A DNA stretch of 64,000 nt from Bacillota bacterium. Its GTDB lineage: Bacteria > Bacillota_E > JAJZYS01 > JAJYTV01. Under the pieces are notes generated by a model that saw only the letters and a list, made by a program, of their open reading frames with translations, searched no databases and was not told the DNA's origin. A program made the translations under genes and the position numbers. This document shows positions 1 through 8,055 of this stretch, piece after piece; the stretch's first letter is position 1, and the number at the start of each line of letters is the position of its first letter. The stretch is taken from positions 97,077 through 161,076 of the forward strand of contig JAJZVM010000004.1 in the NCBI GenBank assembly GCA_021845645.1. Reading direction: 5' to 3'.

Positions 1-585
1 GACCCAGTGCAGGGCGATCGAGTCGAAGGTGGCCGCGATCCGTCCCGTGAGGCGCGCGTTCAGGTAGTCCTTGGGCTCCAGGAAATAGGCGGCCTCCTGG
101 TAGGTGGCGTGCTCTTCGGACTGCAGGTACAGGATGTGCGCGATGGAGTCCTTGCCCGAGGCCGCCGGGATGCCGCCCGTGCGGCCGATCCAGCGCAGGA
201 GCTTGCCCGCGCCGTAGCCTGCGACACTCGGCCAGCCGCCCGTCACCTCCTGCACGCGACGGGCCCCTCGCGCATCCATCCAGATGATGGCGGGCCGCAG
301 GGCCTGCCCAGAGGCATTGACCGCAACCGTCCCGCTCCACTGCGCGGTGCAGCCGATGCCGAGGACGTCCTCGGGCGATGCCGCACCCTGCGAGAGGAGC
401 TGTCTTGTGGCGGAGCGGATCGCCGACCACCACTGCTCGGGATCCTGTTCGGCCCCCCCGCCCGGCAGGAGCGCGAGGGGATACTCCCCCGACGCGATGT
501 CCAGCACCGTTCCGTCCAGCGCGACGAGCGCCACCTTGCAGGCCGACGTGCCAAGGTCGATCGCCAGGACACACGACTTGCCCAC
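1..585 (-). CDS. FGGY-family carbohydrate kinase, N-terminal part (cut by window edge)
   Basis: ATP-dependent sugar or polyol kinase of the FGGY/ASKHA fold; only the first 195 residues lie inside the window. The N-terminus reads AIDLGTSACKVALV, the phosphate-1 loop (DLGTS) of the fold, and IIWMDARG near residue 95 is the usual substrate-side motif of xylulokinase-like members. The GTG start at 585 lies two bases beyond the stop of the upstream lyase gene and uses the GAGGTG at that gene's end as ribosome site, so translation is coupled. Substrate cannot be told from this part. Family call is firm; xylulokinase-like versus other FGGY members is open. Confidence 0.88.
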   Translation of the reverse strand, partial: MGKSCVLAIDLGTSACKVALVALDGTVLDIASGEYPLALLPGGGAEQDPEQWWSAIRSATRQLLSQGAASPEDVLGIGCTAQWSGTVAVNASGQALRPAIIWMDARGARRVQEVTGGWPSVAGYGAGKLLRWIGRTGGIPAASGKDSIAHILYLQSEEHATYQEAAYFLEPKDYLNARLTGRIAATFDSIALHWV

Positions 586-587
586 GG

Positions 588-1994
588 CTACACCTCGTAG
601 AGAACGTCGATGTAGGCTTCGAGCAGCCCCTGCACGAGATCGCCCGGTGCGACGGACGCCAGTCCGTAGAGCGGCGCCATGCCGCCGGCCTGCGGCGGGC
701 TCTGCCGCACCTCGCGGACCGACGCTTCGAGATCCTCGAGGAAGCGGTCGGCGACGCCCGGCTCGGCGTGGCGCCGCGTCACGGCGATGTGGAAGGCGGC
801 CGGGTGGTGCAGGCCGTTCAGGCTCCAGCCGCGTGCCGCCATGTGGTCCATGACCCTGTAGACGTCGAGGCTGTCCGAGGCGACGGCGACGACGAAGAGC
901 GGATCGCCAAGCACCTTGAGGTCCGCGATCGCGCCCACACCCTGCTTGATGCGGTCGGCGGCCTTGAGGACATCCCTGGCGGCCGCGATGTAGCCCTCCT
1001 CGCCCGTCGCAAGGAGCGATGCCCACGCGGCTGCGATCAGCCCGCCTGGCCGGCTGCCGAGCAGCGTGGAGGAGGCGTAGAGTCCCCCGGGCCAGTCGGT
1101 GGCCGCATAGCACTGGTGGTGGAAGAGCTCCTCGGAGCGGTAGAGGATGACGGATGTGCCCTTCGCCGCATAGCCGTACTTGTGCGTGTCGACCGAGATC
1201 GAGGTGACACCCTTCAGGCGGAAGTCAAAGGGCGCGACGGGATAGCCGAGGCGCTCGGCCCACGGGAGCAGGAAGCCACCGAGGCACGCGTCGACGTGGC
1301 AGCCGACGCCGCGCTCCTCCGCGAGCGCCGCGATCTGTGGGATGGGGTCCAGGGCGCCGTGCGGAAACGACGGCGCGGAGCCCACCAGCGCCACGGTGGC
1401 GTCCGTCACCGCATCGCGCATCGCGCCGACGTCGGCGCGGAACACCTCGTCCACCGGCACGTCCACGAGACGGATGCCGAAGTAGTGCGCGGCCTTGCGG
1501 AACGCGGCATGCGCCGTGACCGGCGCGACCACCTCCGGCTGGGCGATGCCACGCGCCCTGCCCCAGTCGCGGTAGGCGAGCATCGCGAGCAGGATGCTCT
1601 CCGTACCGCCCGTCGAGACGGCGCCGACCACCTTGGCGCCGCGCCGGTGCCTGCCCACCTCCGCCCCGGAGAGCATGCCGGCGGTCATCGCCACGACCTC
1701 TGCCTCGAACTTGGTCGCGCTCGGCCAGAGGTCGGGGTGCAGCGGGTTGCTGTGGGCGTGCAGGGCGTAGGCGGCGGCGAGGAGTTCGGCGTGTTCCTCG
1801 CCGCCGTGGTAGACGGCACCGGACGCGTACCCGGCGCGCCAGCGCGGCTCCTCACGTTGCCTGAGCGCGTCGAGCAACGCTAGGATCTCCTGGCGATCGC
1901 GGCCCCGCGCCGGGATGCGGTCGAAGGTCTCCACCTGCCCGCGATAGGGTTTGAGCTGTCGCTCCAGGTCTCCCAGGATGTCCTCTCCGCTCAC
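588..1994 (-). CDS. PLP-dependent lyase, sphingosine-1-phosphate lyase-like
   Basis: A 468-residue group II PLP decarboxylase-fold enzyme. STGGTES (127-133) binds cofactor phosphate, HVDA (233-236) gives the PLP-ring aspartate, and [13 protein letters not shown] (268-280) carries the Schiff-base lysine K272; the [11 protein letters not shown] form is typical of sphingosine-1-phosphate lyases, not of glutamate decarboxylases. Such enzymes split phosphorylated 2-amino-alcohols into an aldehyde and phosphoethanolamine. A bacterial member is known from Symbiobacterium. The GTG start at 1994 follows GGAGGAGG and overlaps the MFS stop (GTGA). The neighbouring FGGY kinase could make a phosphorylated substrate, which is inference. 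The exact substrate is unknown. Confidence 0.85.
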   Translation of the reverse strand: MSGEDILGDLERQLKPYRGQVETFDRIPARGRDRQEILALLDALRQREEPRWRAGYASGAVYHGGEEHAELLAAAYALHAHSNPLHPDLWPSATKFEAEVVAMTAGMLSGAEVGRHRRGAKVVGAVSTGGTESILLAMLAYRDWGRARGIAQPEVVAPVTAHAAFRKAAHYFGIRLVDVPVDEVFRADVGAMRDAVTDATVALVGSAPSFPHGALDPIPQIAALAEERGVGCHVDACLGGFLLPWAERLGYPVAPFDFRLKGVTSISVDTHKYGYAAKGTSVILYRSEELFHHQCYAATDWPGGLYASSTLLGSRPGGLIAAAWASLLATGEEGYIAAARDVLKAADRIKQGVGAIADLKVLGDPLFVVAVASDSLDVYRVMDHMAARGWSLNGLHHPAAFHIAVTRRHAEPGVADRFLEDLEASVREVRQSPPQAGGMAPLYGLASVAPGDLVQGLLEAYIDVLYEV

Positions 1995-3181
1995 GATATG
2001 CCTCCTCCAGGTGCGTCGGGAAGTGCTGCCTGCAAGGCGGCCTCGTGCCGCCGCGGCAGGAGCCGGGCCACTCCCAGCCCGAGCAGGGCGACGATCGCGA
2101 CAAAGCCGAGCGCAAGGTGCGGCGCAGCCACGAGCGGAGTCATCGCGACGACGAGCACGAAGCCGCCGAGGTTGCCCGCCAGCATCAGGAAGCCCACCGC
2201 CCTGCCCTGCTGGCCCGCGCCGACGTGCACCTCGGCCCAGTCGAGCACCACGGGCAGGCTCGCGAGCAGCAGCAGGCCCTCGAGCCCGAGCCAGACGAAC
2301 ATCCAGAGGTACGTCTGCCGCCAGTCGACGGCGAGGGCCGTGAGAAGCGTCCAGGCGACGGCCGCGGTCAGCATCGGCCGGCGCCAACCCCGGCTCGCGA
2401 CGATGGGCGGCAGCACGCCGGCCCCGACGATGCCGGCGAGGGTCATGACCGCGAGGAGGTTGCCGGCCTGCGATCCTGCGCCGAAGTGCGCGAGGATGGG
2501 CTGCAGCCAGGTGGCGAAGGCGTTGTAGATGCCCATGCCGACGAAGAGCAGAGCACCGAGCTTCCAAAGCAGCGGCTCCTTGGGCAGCCAGACGCCTTTG
2601 CCCTCCGATGGCGGGTCCGCGAACGCAGGCGGCCTCGCGATTGCGAGGGACAGGGCGATCGCGCCGGCGGCGGCCACGAGGCCCTCCACCATGAGGACCG
2701 CCTCGAGCCCGCCGGCCGCGAACAGGAGAGGTCCGAGAGCCATGGCGATCATGATGCCGACGAACAGGGAGACGGTGCCCAGGCCGATCGCCACCGCCCG
2801 CTCCTCGGGCGGGAAGTAGCGGGCGGCGAGCTTCGTGATCGCATTGAGCACCAGCGGCTGTCCCGCAGCGATCACCACCTGCGCCAGGAGCTGCCAGAGG
2901 AAGGAGTGCGGCAAGATGAGCCGCATCAGGCCGCCTGCGCCTGTCAGCACCGCCCCGACGCGCAGGGCGGTGCTGAAGCTGAGGTCGAGCCAGCGGCCGG
3001 TGGGCAGGGCGAGCACCACGTAGATCAGGGGGAAGATCGCGGCAAGGTTGCCGACGGCGGCCACGCTGGCGTGGAGCGCCGGGGCGACCTGCGTCGTGAT
3101 GGGAGCGAACGTGATCCAAAGCATCTGGGTGGCTGCCGCGAGAAGTCCGTAGGCCGTGAGAATCGCCCAGCGACCGCGCAT
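1991..3181 (-). CDS. MFS transporter
   Basis: A 396-residue major facilitator protein with about 12 hydrophobic segments, a mid-protein hydrophilic loop (about 190-205, ending in [11 protein letters not shown]) and the loop-2/3 stretch [13 protein letters not shown] in place of the usual GxxxDRxGRR. The start ATG at 3181 is preceded by AAGGAGGT at ideal spacing. It is the first gene of a three-gene operon with the PLP lyase (GTGA overlap) and FGGY kinase, so it probably imports their substrate; this is inference from context. It is not an ion-coupled sugar porter by any motif I can see, and the substrate stays unassigned. Confidence 0.85.
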   Translation of the reverse strand: MRGRWAILTAYGLLAAATQMLWITFAPITTQVAPALHASVAAVGNLAAIFPLIYVVLALPTGRWLDLSFSTALRVGAVLTGAGGLMRLILPHSFLWQLLAQVVIAAGQPLVLNAITKLAARYFPPEERAVAIGLGTVSLFVGIMIAMALGPLLFAAGGLEAVLMVEGLVAAAGAIALSLAIARPPAFADPPSEGKGVWLPKEPLLWKLGALLFVGMGIYNAFATWLQPILAHFGAGSQAGNLLAVMTLAGIVGAGVLPPIVASRGWRRPMLTAAVAWTLLTALAVDWRQTYLWMFVWLGLEGLLLLASLPVVLDWAEVHVGAGQQGRAVGFLMLAGNLGGFVLVVAMTPLVAAPHLALGFVAIVALLGLGVARLLPRRHEAALQAALPDAPGGGIS

Positions 3182-3495
3182 AGCATACCTCCTTGCCGAC
3201 CGCGGGCAGGCGAAGGCCTGTCCTGCTGTCCCGATCCCTCACCGGCGGCGACGGGCGCCTCGCGCCCAGGCGGCCGACAGGCGTCGGGGCCTGGCACGCG
3301 GAACTTGGTTCGCGGCAGCGCCGCCCTATACCTCGTTGTCATGCGGGGAAAAGGCGGCGATTGCGGGAGAGGGTAGCCCCGCCCCATGCCACTACGCCCG
3401 CAGAGGGACCGGGCGACTTGCCGCCTGAGGCAGGTCCGAAGGCCCAGGGCACCAAATCCTCCGGTACAGAATCGTGCCTTGGAAGGAGACGGGCC
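3182..3495. promoter_or_regulatory. Divergent intergenic region between MFS operon and aminopeptidase
   Basis: 314 bases without a convincing gene. On the plus strand TTGGTT (3305-3310), 16 bases and TATACC (3327-3332) make a weak sigma-A-like promoter for the aminopeptidase, implying a leader of about 155 bases. Just before the ribosome site AGGGCAC (3446-3452) can pair with GTGCCTT (3474-3480), holding TCCTCC in its loop. I compared the leader by eye with T-box, SAM, cobalamin, glycine and fluoride riboswitch signatures and found no match. Confidence 0.3.
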
Positions 3496-4743
3496 GTGAC
3501 GATCAGTGAAGAAGACTTCAGGCCCCTGGCGGAAGTGGCCGTGCAAGTCGGTGTGCGTCTGCAGCCGGATCAAACCCTGGTGGTGATGGCTCCCGCCACG
3601 CAGGTCGCCGCGGCCAGAGCGGTGGCGAGGGCAGCGTACGCCGCCGGTGCCCATACGGTCCGCACCCTGTTCAACGACGAGATCATGGACCGCATCCATT
3701 TCGAGATGGCGCCCGAGGAGGGCATCTCGGACTTCCCCAGGTGGCTCGCCGACGGGCTCTTGCAGGAGGCGGAAGGCAACGCCGCCTTCCTCTCGATCAT
3801 CGGCGGGGATCCCGACAACCTCCAGGGGATACCGCCCCAGCGCATCTCCCTCGCCCGACGGGCGGCACAGCAGGCCACGATGCCGTTCCAGCGCCTGCAG
3901 ATGGCGCACCGCGTCGCCTGGACCATCGTGGCGGCGCCGTCGCCGCGCTGGGCCGGCAAGGTGTTCCCGGACCTGCCGCAGGAAGAGGCGGAGGCCGCAC
4001 TTTGGCGCGCCATCCGGCGCACGAGCCGCGTCGACGGCCCGGACCCGGTCGGCGCCTGGCACGAGCACATCCGCGACCTGCAGGCGCGCAGGCGCTGGCT
4101 CAACGGCCTGCAGATCCAGAGCCTGCGCTACGAGGCGCCCGGCACCGACCTCAGGATCGACCTGCCGCTGACCCACCAGTGGGTCGCGTCCGGGCAGGAG
4201 CGGGCCGTCGGCTACCCGACCTCGCCGAACATCCCCACCGAAGAGGTGTTCACGCTGCCCCTGCGCACCGGTGTCGAGGGGAAGGTGCGCAGCACCCGCA
4301 CCCTCTCCTACGGCGGCCAGCGCATCGACGACATGGAGCTCACCTTCCACGAAGGACGCATCGTCGACTTCCGGGCCGATGCCGGCGAGGAAGCACTGAG
4401 GCAAGTGATCGAGACCGACGAGGGGTCCCACTACCTGGGCGAGGTCGCGCTGGTGCCGGTGGACTCGCCGATCGCGCGCTCCGGCATCCTCTTCCACAAC
4501 ACGCTCTTCGACGAGAACGCCTCCTGCCACCTCGCGATCGGCGCCGCCTACCCCACCTGCCTGACGGACGCCGACGAGGTCAAATCGGACGAGGATCTCC
4601 TCGCCAAGGGCGGCAACGCAAGCCTCACCCACATGGACTTCATGATCGGCTCGGACGCGCTCGCCATCACCGCCACGACGCGCTCCGGGCAGGAGCTGCC
4701 CATCTTCCGGCAGGGGCTGTGGGCGGCGCCGGCCGAGGTCTAG
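3496..4743 (+). CDS. M29-family aminopeptidase
   Basis: A 415-residue metallo-aminopeptidase of the thermophilic (M29, AmpS/PepS) family, which removes N-terminal residues from peptides in the cytoplasm using two metal ions. Family motifs are in order: NIPTEEVFT around residue 250, GSHYLGEVALVP near 310, HNTLFDENASCHLAIG near 335, and the C-terminal HMDFMIGS. These carry the Glu, His and Asp metal ligands. Start GTG 3496 is chosen because GGAAGGAG sits just upstream and the family starts there; longer upstream reading is non-coding. It is monocistronic, with a strong hairpin after the stop. Confidence 0.95.
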   Translation: MTISEEDFRPLAEVAVQVGVRLQPDQTLVVMAPATQVAAARAVARAAYAAGAHTVRTLFNDEIMDRIHFEMAPEEGISDFPRWLADGLLQEAEGNAAFLSIIGGDPDNLQGIPPQRISLARRAAQQATMPFQRLQMAHRVAWTIVAAPSPRWAGKVFPDLPQEEAEAALWRAIRRTSRVDGPDPVGAWHEHIRDLQARRRWLNGLQIQSLRYEAPGTDLRIDLPLTHQWVASGQERAVGYPTSPNIPTEEVFTLPLRTGVEGKVRSTRTLSYGGQRIDDMELTFHEGRIVDFRADAGEEALRQVIETDEGSHYLGEVALVPVDSPIARSGILFHNTLFDENASCHLAIGAAYPTCLTDADEVKSDEDLLAKGGNASLTHMDFMIGSDALAITATTRSGQELPIFRQGLWAAPAEV

Positions 4744-4770
4744 GCGCGACCGGGGCCCGGTCCGCCGATG

Positions 4771-4814
4771 GTGCAGCAGGCCCGCCGCCCAAGGGGACGG
4801 CGGGCCTGCTGCAC
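4771..4814. terminator. 17-bp hairpin between convergent genes
   Basis: A perfect inverted repeat, GTGCAGCAGGCCCGCCG (4771-4787) and its complement (4798-4814), with a 10-base loop. It lies 27 bases after the aminopeptidase stop and before the convergent aldehyde dehydrogenase stop. There is no clear T-run, so it may act as a bidirectional terminator or transcript-end stabiliser. Confidence 0.7.
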
Positions 4815-4898
4815 GGTCGGGTGGGCCCGCGCCGATGTCCGCCCCCGGGACGTCGGGACCAGGGCGGCACTTGGATCTCAGCCGCCGCGTGAAGGCCT

Positions 4899-6389
4899 TC
4901 AGAAGAACGCGAAGGGCTCGTCGCCGAGATCTGCGATCACGGTCTTGGTCTCGAGGTAGCCGTCCAGGGCGTGCGGCCCCAGTTCGCGGCCGATGCCGCT
5001 CTGCTTGAAGCCGCCGAACGGCAGGGTCGGCGACAGGAGCTGGTAGGTGTTGAGCCAGACGGTGCCCGCTTCGAGTCCCTTGGCCATGCGCAGGGCGCGC
5101 CTCAAATCCCGCGTCCAGACGCCCGCCGCAAGGCCGTAGGCGCTGCGGTTCGCGATCGCCAGCGCATCGTCCTCGTCCCGGAAGGGGATCACCGCGGCCA
5201 CCGGTCCGAAGATCTCCTCCTGGGCGATGCGCATGTCCGGCCGCACGTCGGCGAACACGGTCGGCTGCACGAAGTAGCCCGCGCCGAGCTCGGACAGCCG
5301 GGCGCCTCCGGTGACGAGGCGCGCTCCCTCCGCCGTGCCCGCCGCCACGTAGCCGAGCACCCGCTGCATCTGCCGTTCGGAGATGAGCGGGCCGATGTCC
5401 GAGGCGTAGTCGCTGCCCGGCCCGACGCGCAGTCCCTGCACCCTGGCCTCGAGGGCTTCCAGGAAGCGCGGCAGCACGGTCTCCTGCACCAGGATGCGGC
5501 TGCCCGCCTGGCAGACCTGACCGGAATTCAGGTAGACGCCGAACAGGGCGCCCGAGACGGCGTGCTCGATCTCGACGTCGTCGAACACGATGTTCGGCGA
5601 CTTGCCGCCGAGCTCGAGGGTCACCCGCTTGATACCCTGGGCGCTCGCCGCCAGCACCTTCGCACCGGTTGCCGTCTCACCGGTGAGGGCGATCTTCGGA
5701 ACGAGCGGATGGGCCACGAGCGCCTGACCGGCCGCATCGCCGCCCGGCAGCACGGCAAGCTCCCCGTCGGGCAGCCCCGCCTCCTGGGCGATGGCCGCGA
5801 GCACCAGGGCGGTGCGCGGCGTCTCGGGGGCCGGCTTGAGGATCGCGGCGCAGCCCGCCGCGAAGGCCGGAGCAAGCTTCCACGCCGGCATGAGGAGAGG
5901 GAAGTTCCAGGGGGTGATCAGTCCCGCGACCCCCACCGGCTGGCGCAGGGTAAAGGCGAGGTAGTCCCCCTGCGGTCCTGGGATGGAGAAGGGCAGCGTC
6001 TCGCCGTGCACCGACGGGACGAGTCCCGCGAAGTAGTCGAAGACGTCGGCCGCCATCGGGATCTCGAGCCATTGCGCCATGGAGCGGGGCATGCCGTTCT
6101 CCCGCACCATCTCCTCGGCGAGCTCGTCGGCATGCGCGCGAATCCCGTCCGCGACGCGATGCAGCACACGTCCCCGCTCGAGAGGGTCCATGCCGAGCCA
6201 GCGCCGTTCGCGCATCGCCCTCTGGCCCGCCTCCACCGCCCGATCCACGTCCTGCGCCGACGATTCGGCCGCCTGTGCGAACGCCTCGGCCGTCGCCGGA
6301 TCCCGCTGCAGGTAGCCGCCGCCCGCCGCCGGCGAGAAGCTGCCATCGATGAACAGGATGCCTTCCCCGACCGCGAGTCTCTCAGCCAT
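4899..6389 (-). CDS. NAD(P)-dependent aldehyde dehydrogenase
   Basis: A 496-residue ALDH-superfamily enzyme oxidising aldehydes to acids. TPWNFP (159-164) and KLAPAFAAGCAAILKPAPETP form the Rossmann entry, LTGETATG is the cofactor loop, LELGGKSPN carries the general base E259 and NSGQVCQAGSR the nucleophile C293. QEEIFGPV is also present near residue 385. Length is normal. It is the last gene of an operon with an SCP2-like protein and a zinc alcohol dehydrogenase (8-base overlap), so it should oxidise the aldehyde made by that dehydrogenase. Substrate class cannot be fixed from sequence. Confidence 0.95.
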   Translation of the reverse strand: MAERLAVGEGILFIDGSFSPAAGGGYLQRDPATAEAFAQAAESSAQDVDRAVEAGQRAMRERRWLGMDPLERGRVLHRVADGIRAHADELAEEMVRENGMPRSMAQWLEIPMAADVFDYFAGLVPSVHGETLPFSIPGPQGDYLAFTLRQPVGVAGLITPWNFPLLMPAWKLAPAFAAGCAAILKPAPETPRTALVLAAIAQEAGLPDGELAVLPGGDAAGQALVAHPLVPKIALTGETATGAKVLAASAQGIKRVTLELGGKSPNIVFDDVEIEHAVSGALFGVYLNSGQVCQAGSRILVQETVLPRFLEALEARVQGLRVGPGSDYASDIGPLISERQMQRVLGYVAAGTAEGARLVTGGARLSELGAGYFVQPTVFADVRPDMRIAQEEIFGPVAAVIPFRDEDDALAIANRSAYGLAAGVWTRDLRRALRMAKGLEAGTVWLNTYQLLSPTLPFGGFKQSGIGRELGPHALDGYLETKTVIADLGDEPFAFF

Positions 6390-7512
6390 CCGACCCGGCC
6401 TCCCCCGTCCCGTCGAACATCACGACGCCTCGCGCAAGCTCGCCTCTGCCCATGTCGGCGAAGGCCTCGTTGATCTCCTCGAGCCGGTAGCGCCTGCTGA
6501 TGAGGGCGTCCAGATCGAGGCGGCCCGGCATGTAGAGGTCCAGGATGGCCGGGATGTCCTCGTCCGGCCGGGAGCGGCCGTACCAGCTGCCGGTGAGGAT
6601 GCGCGAGGCCGAGGGGATCGCGAAGGCGTTCAGCGAGATCTCCTCGTCGGGCGCCGCGATCCCCACCACCACCGTCATGCCGGCCTTGCGCGTCATGGCA
6701 TAGGCCGCCTCGATGGTCGCGGGCCTGCCTACCGCCTCGAAGGCGTAGTCGCTGCCGCGACCTCCGGTACACTCCAGCACAGGCGACACGATGTCGTCGG
6801 TGTCACGCGCGTCGACGACATCGGTCGCGCCGAACCGCCGTGCGAGCAGGAGCTTCTCCGGCACGCGGTCGATCGCGATGATCCGTGCGGCGCCGCGCAG
6901 CTTGGCCGCCTGGATCAGGCTGAGGCCGACGCCGCCGAGCCCGACGACCGCCACGCTGGTGCCGGGCATGACGTCGGCCGTGTGCACGACGGCGCCGTAG
7001 CCGGTCGTCACGGCACAGCCGACGAGCGCGGCGCGATCGAGCGGGACGTCCTTGCGGATCGGCACCACGGCCTGCTCCGCCACGACCGACAGCTCGGCGA
7101 AGCACGAGGTGCCGAGAAAGTGGTAGACCGGCGAGCCATGGTCCGAAAGCCGCATGCCGCCGCCGGGCAGCGAGCCCAGCAGCTGGATCTGAAACGCCTC
7201 CTCGCACATGTCGGGCCGCCCGATGCCGCAGTAGTAGCAACGGCCGCAGCTCGGCACCCACGACAGCACGACATGGTCGCCGGGCCGGACCCGTGTCACG
7301 CCCTCCCCCACCGCCTCGATGACGCCTGCGCCCTCGTGGCCGAGCACGGCCGGCAGGGGGACCGGCAGGACCCCTTCGATGACGTGGAGGTCGCTATGGC
7401 AGACGCCGCTGGCCGCAAGGCGCACCAGCACCTCGTGCGGCCCTGGCGGCGAGAGCGTGAGATCCCTGATCTCGAGGCGCTCGGCGTCCTCCGCCAGCAC
7501 GGCCGCCTTCAT
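6382..7512 (-). CDS. Zinc-dependent long-chain alcohol dehydrogenase
   Basis: A 376-residue medium-chain dehydrogenase/reductase. Catalytic zinc ligands are C38 (GVCHSD), H59 (GHE) and C166 (GCAVTTGYG); the structural zinc site is C89, C92, C95 and C103 (CGRCYYCGIGRPDMC). The NAD-binding loop is GLGGVG at 191-196. Its length and both zinc sites fit class III/AdhB-like bacterial alcohol dehydrogenases. It overlaps its upstream neighbour by ATGA and its downstream aldehyde dehydrogenase by 8 bases, so the three are translated together as an alcohol to aldehyde to acid path. Alcohol specificity is unknown. Confidence 0.95.
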   Translation of the reverse strand: MKAAVLAEDAERLEIRDLTLSPPGPHEVLVRLAASGVCHSDLHVIEGVLPVPLPAVLGHEGAGVIEAVGEGVTRVRPGDHVVLSWVPSCGRCYYCGIGRPDMCEEAFQIQLLGSLPGGGMRLSDHGSPVYHFLGTSCFAELSVVAEQAVVPIRKDVPLDRAALVGCAVTTGYGAVVHTADVMPGTSVAVVGLGGVGLSLIQAAKLRGAARIIAIDRVPEKLLLARRFGATDVVDARDTDDIVSPVLECTGGRGSDYAFEAVGRPATIEAAYAMTRKAGMTVVVGIAAPDEEISLNAFAIPSASRILTGSWYGRSRPDEDIPAILDLYMPGRLDLDALISRRYRLEEINEAFADMGRGELARGVVMFDGTGEAGSDG

Positions 7513-7931
7513 GCCCCGGCGGTCCCCGCCTGCCGCTCCGCCATGAGCTCGGTGTAGGCCGCGTAGAGCGGCGGCATCATCGGCAGCAGCTTGAGCGCCT
7601 TGGCGATCGAGCCGCGCGCCTTGACGATGCCGCGGCCCAGGGCCTGCGGCACGTCGAGCTTGCCGCTCCAGAACTGGTGTCCGACGTCGGCGGAGCACTC
7701 GAACGTGACGTCGGGAGAGGGCTCGGACGCGTCGAAGCGCATCGCCATCGGGTTCTCGCCCTCGCCTGGCGTGAGTCCGTCCATCGTCAGCACGAGATCG
7801 GGGTTGTGGTAGACGAACGAGACCACCATGCCCGCGTCGTGCAACGCCTTGGCTGCCTGGCTCGAGGCGGCACGCTCCGCGAGGATGCCGAAGATCTCCA
7901 CCATCTCGTCCCTGTCCCGATACGCCGCCAT
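7509..7931 (-). CDS. SCP2 sterol-carrier-domain protein
   Basis: A 140-residue single-domain SCP2-like protein: the segments VVSFVYHNPDLVLTM, PDVTFECSADVGHQFWSGKL and the C-terminal helix KARGSIAKALKLLP match the lipid-binding SCP2 fold. Such proteins bind acyl chains or hydrophobic ligands in the cytoplasm. Two in-frame ATGs exist (7937 and 7931); GGAGGG is only a few bases from the first and about eight from the second, so 7931 is preferred. As first gene of the alcohol/aldehyde dehydrogenase operon it may present a hydrophobic alcohol substrate, which is inference. Confidence 0.8.
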   Translation of the reverse strand: MAAYRDRDEMVEIFGILAERAASSQAAKALHDAGMVVSFVYHNPDLVLTMDGLTPGEGENPMAMRFDASEPSPDVTFECSADVGHQFWSGKLDVPQALGRGIVKARGSIAKALKLLPMMPPLYAAYTELMAERQAGTAGA

Positions 7932-8055
7932 CTCCATCCCTCCGTGCCATCCGCATCCGAAGTCTACCGGCGGAACTTCGCGGCAGTCCCTGCGATTCCT
8001 ATTTACCGTGGCGGGTGTGGCTCATCCTCGCCGGGACGCACCTCTGGCGACCCTG

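Noticed and set aside
588..3242. One 884-codon open frame spanning the lyase and MFS genes
   Set aside because: Its first half is an out-of-frame shadow of the MFS gene; the lyase begins at GTG 1994 with a strong ribosome site.
3333..3495. Possible riboswitch in the long leader of the aminopeptidase
   Set aside because: GC-rich stems are present but no conserved core of glycine, cobalamin, SAM, T-box or fluoride elements could be matched by eye. A covariance-model search would settle it.
7932..8055. Possible promoter of the SCP2-ADH-ALDH operon
   Set aside because: TAAATA is present on the minus strand but no -35 element at acceptable spacing.
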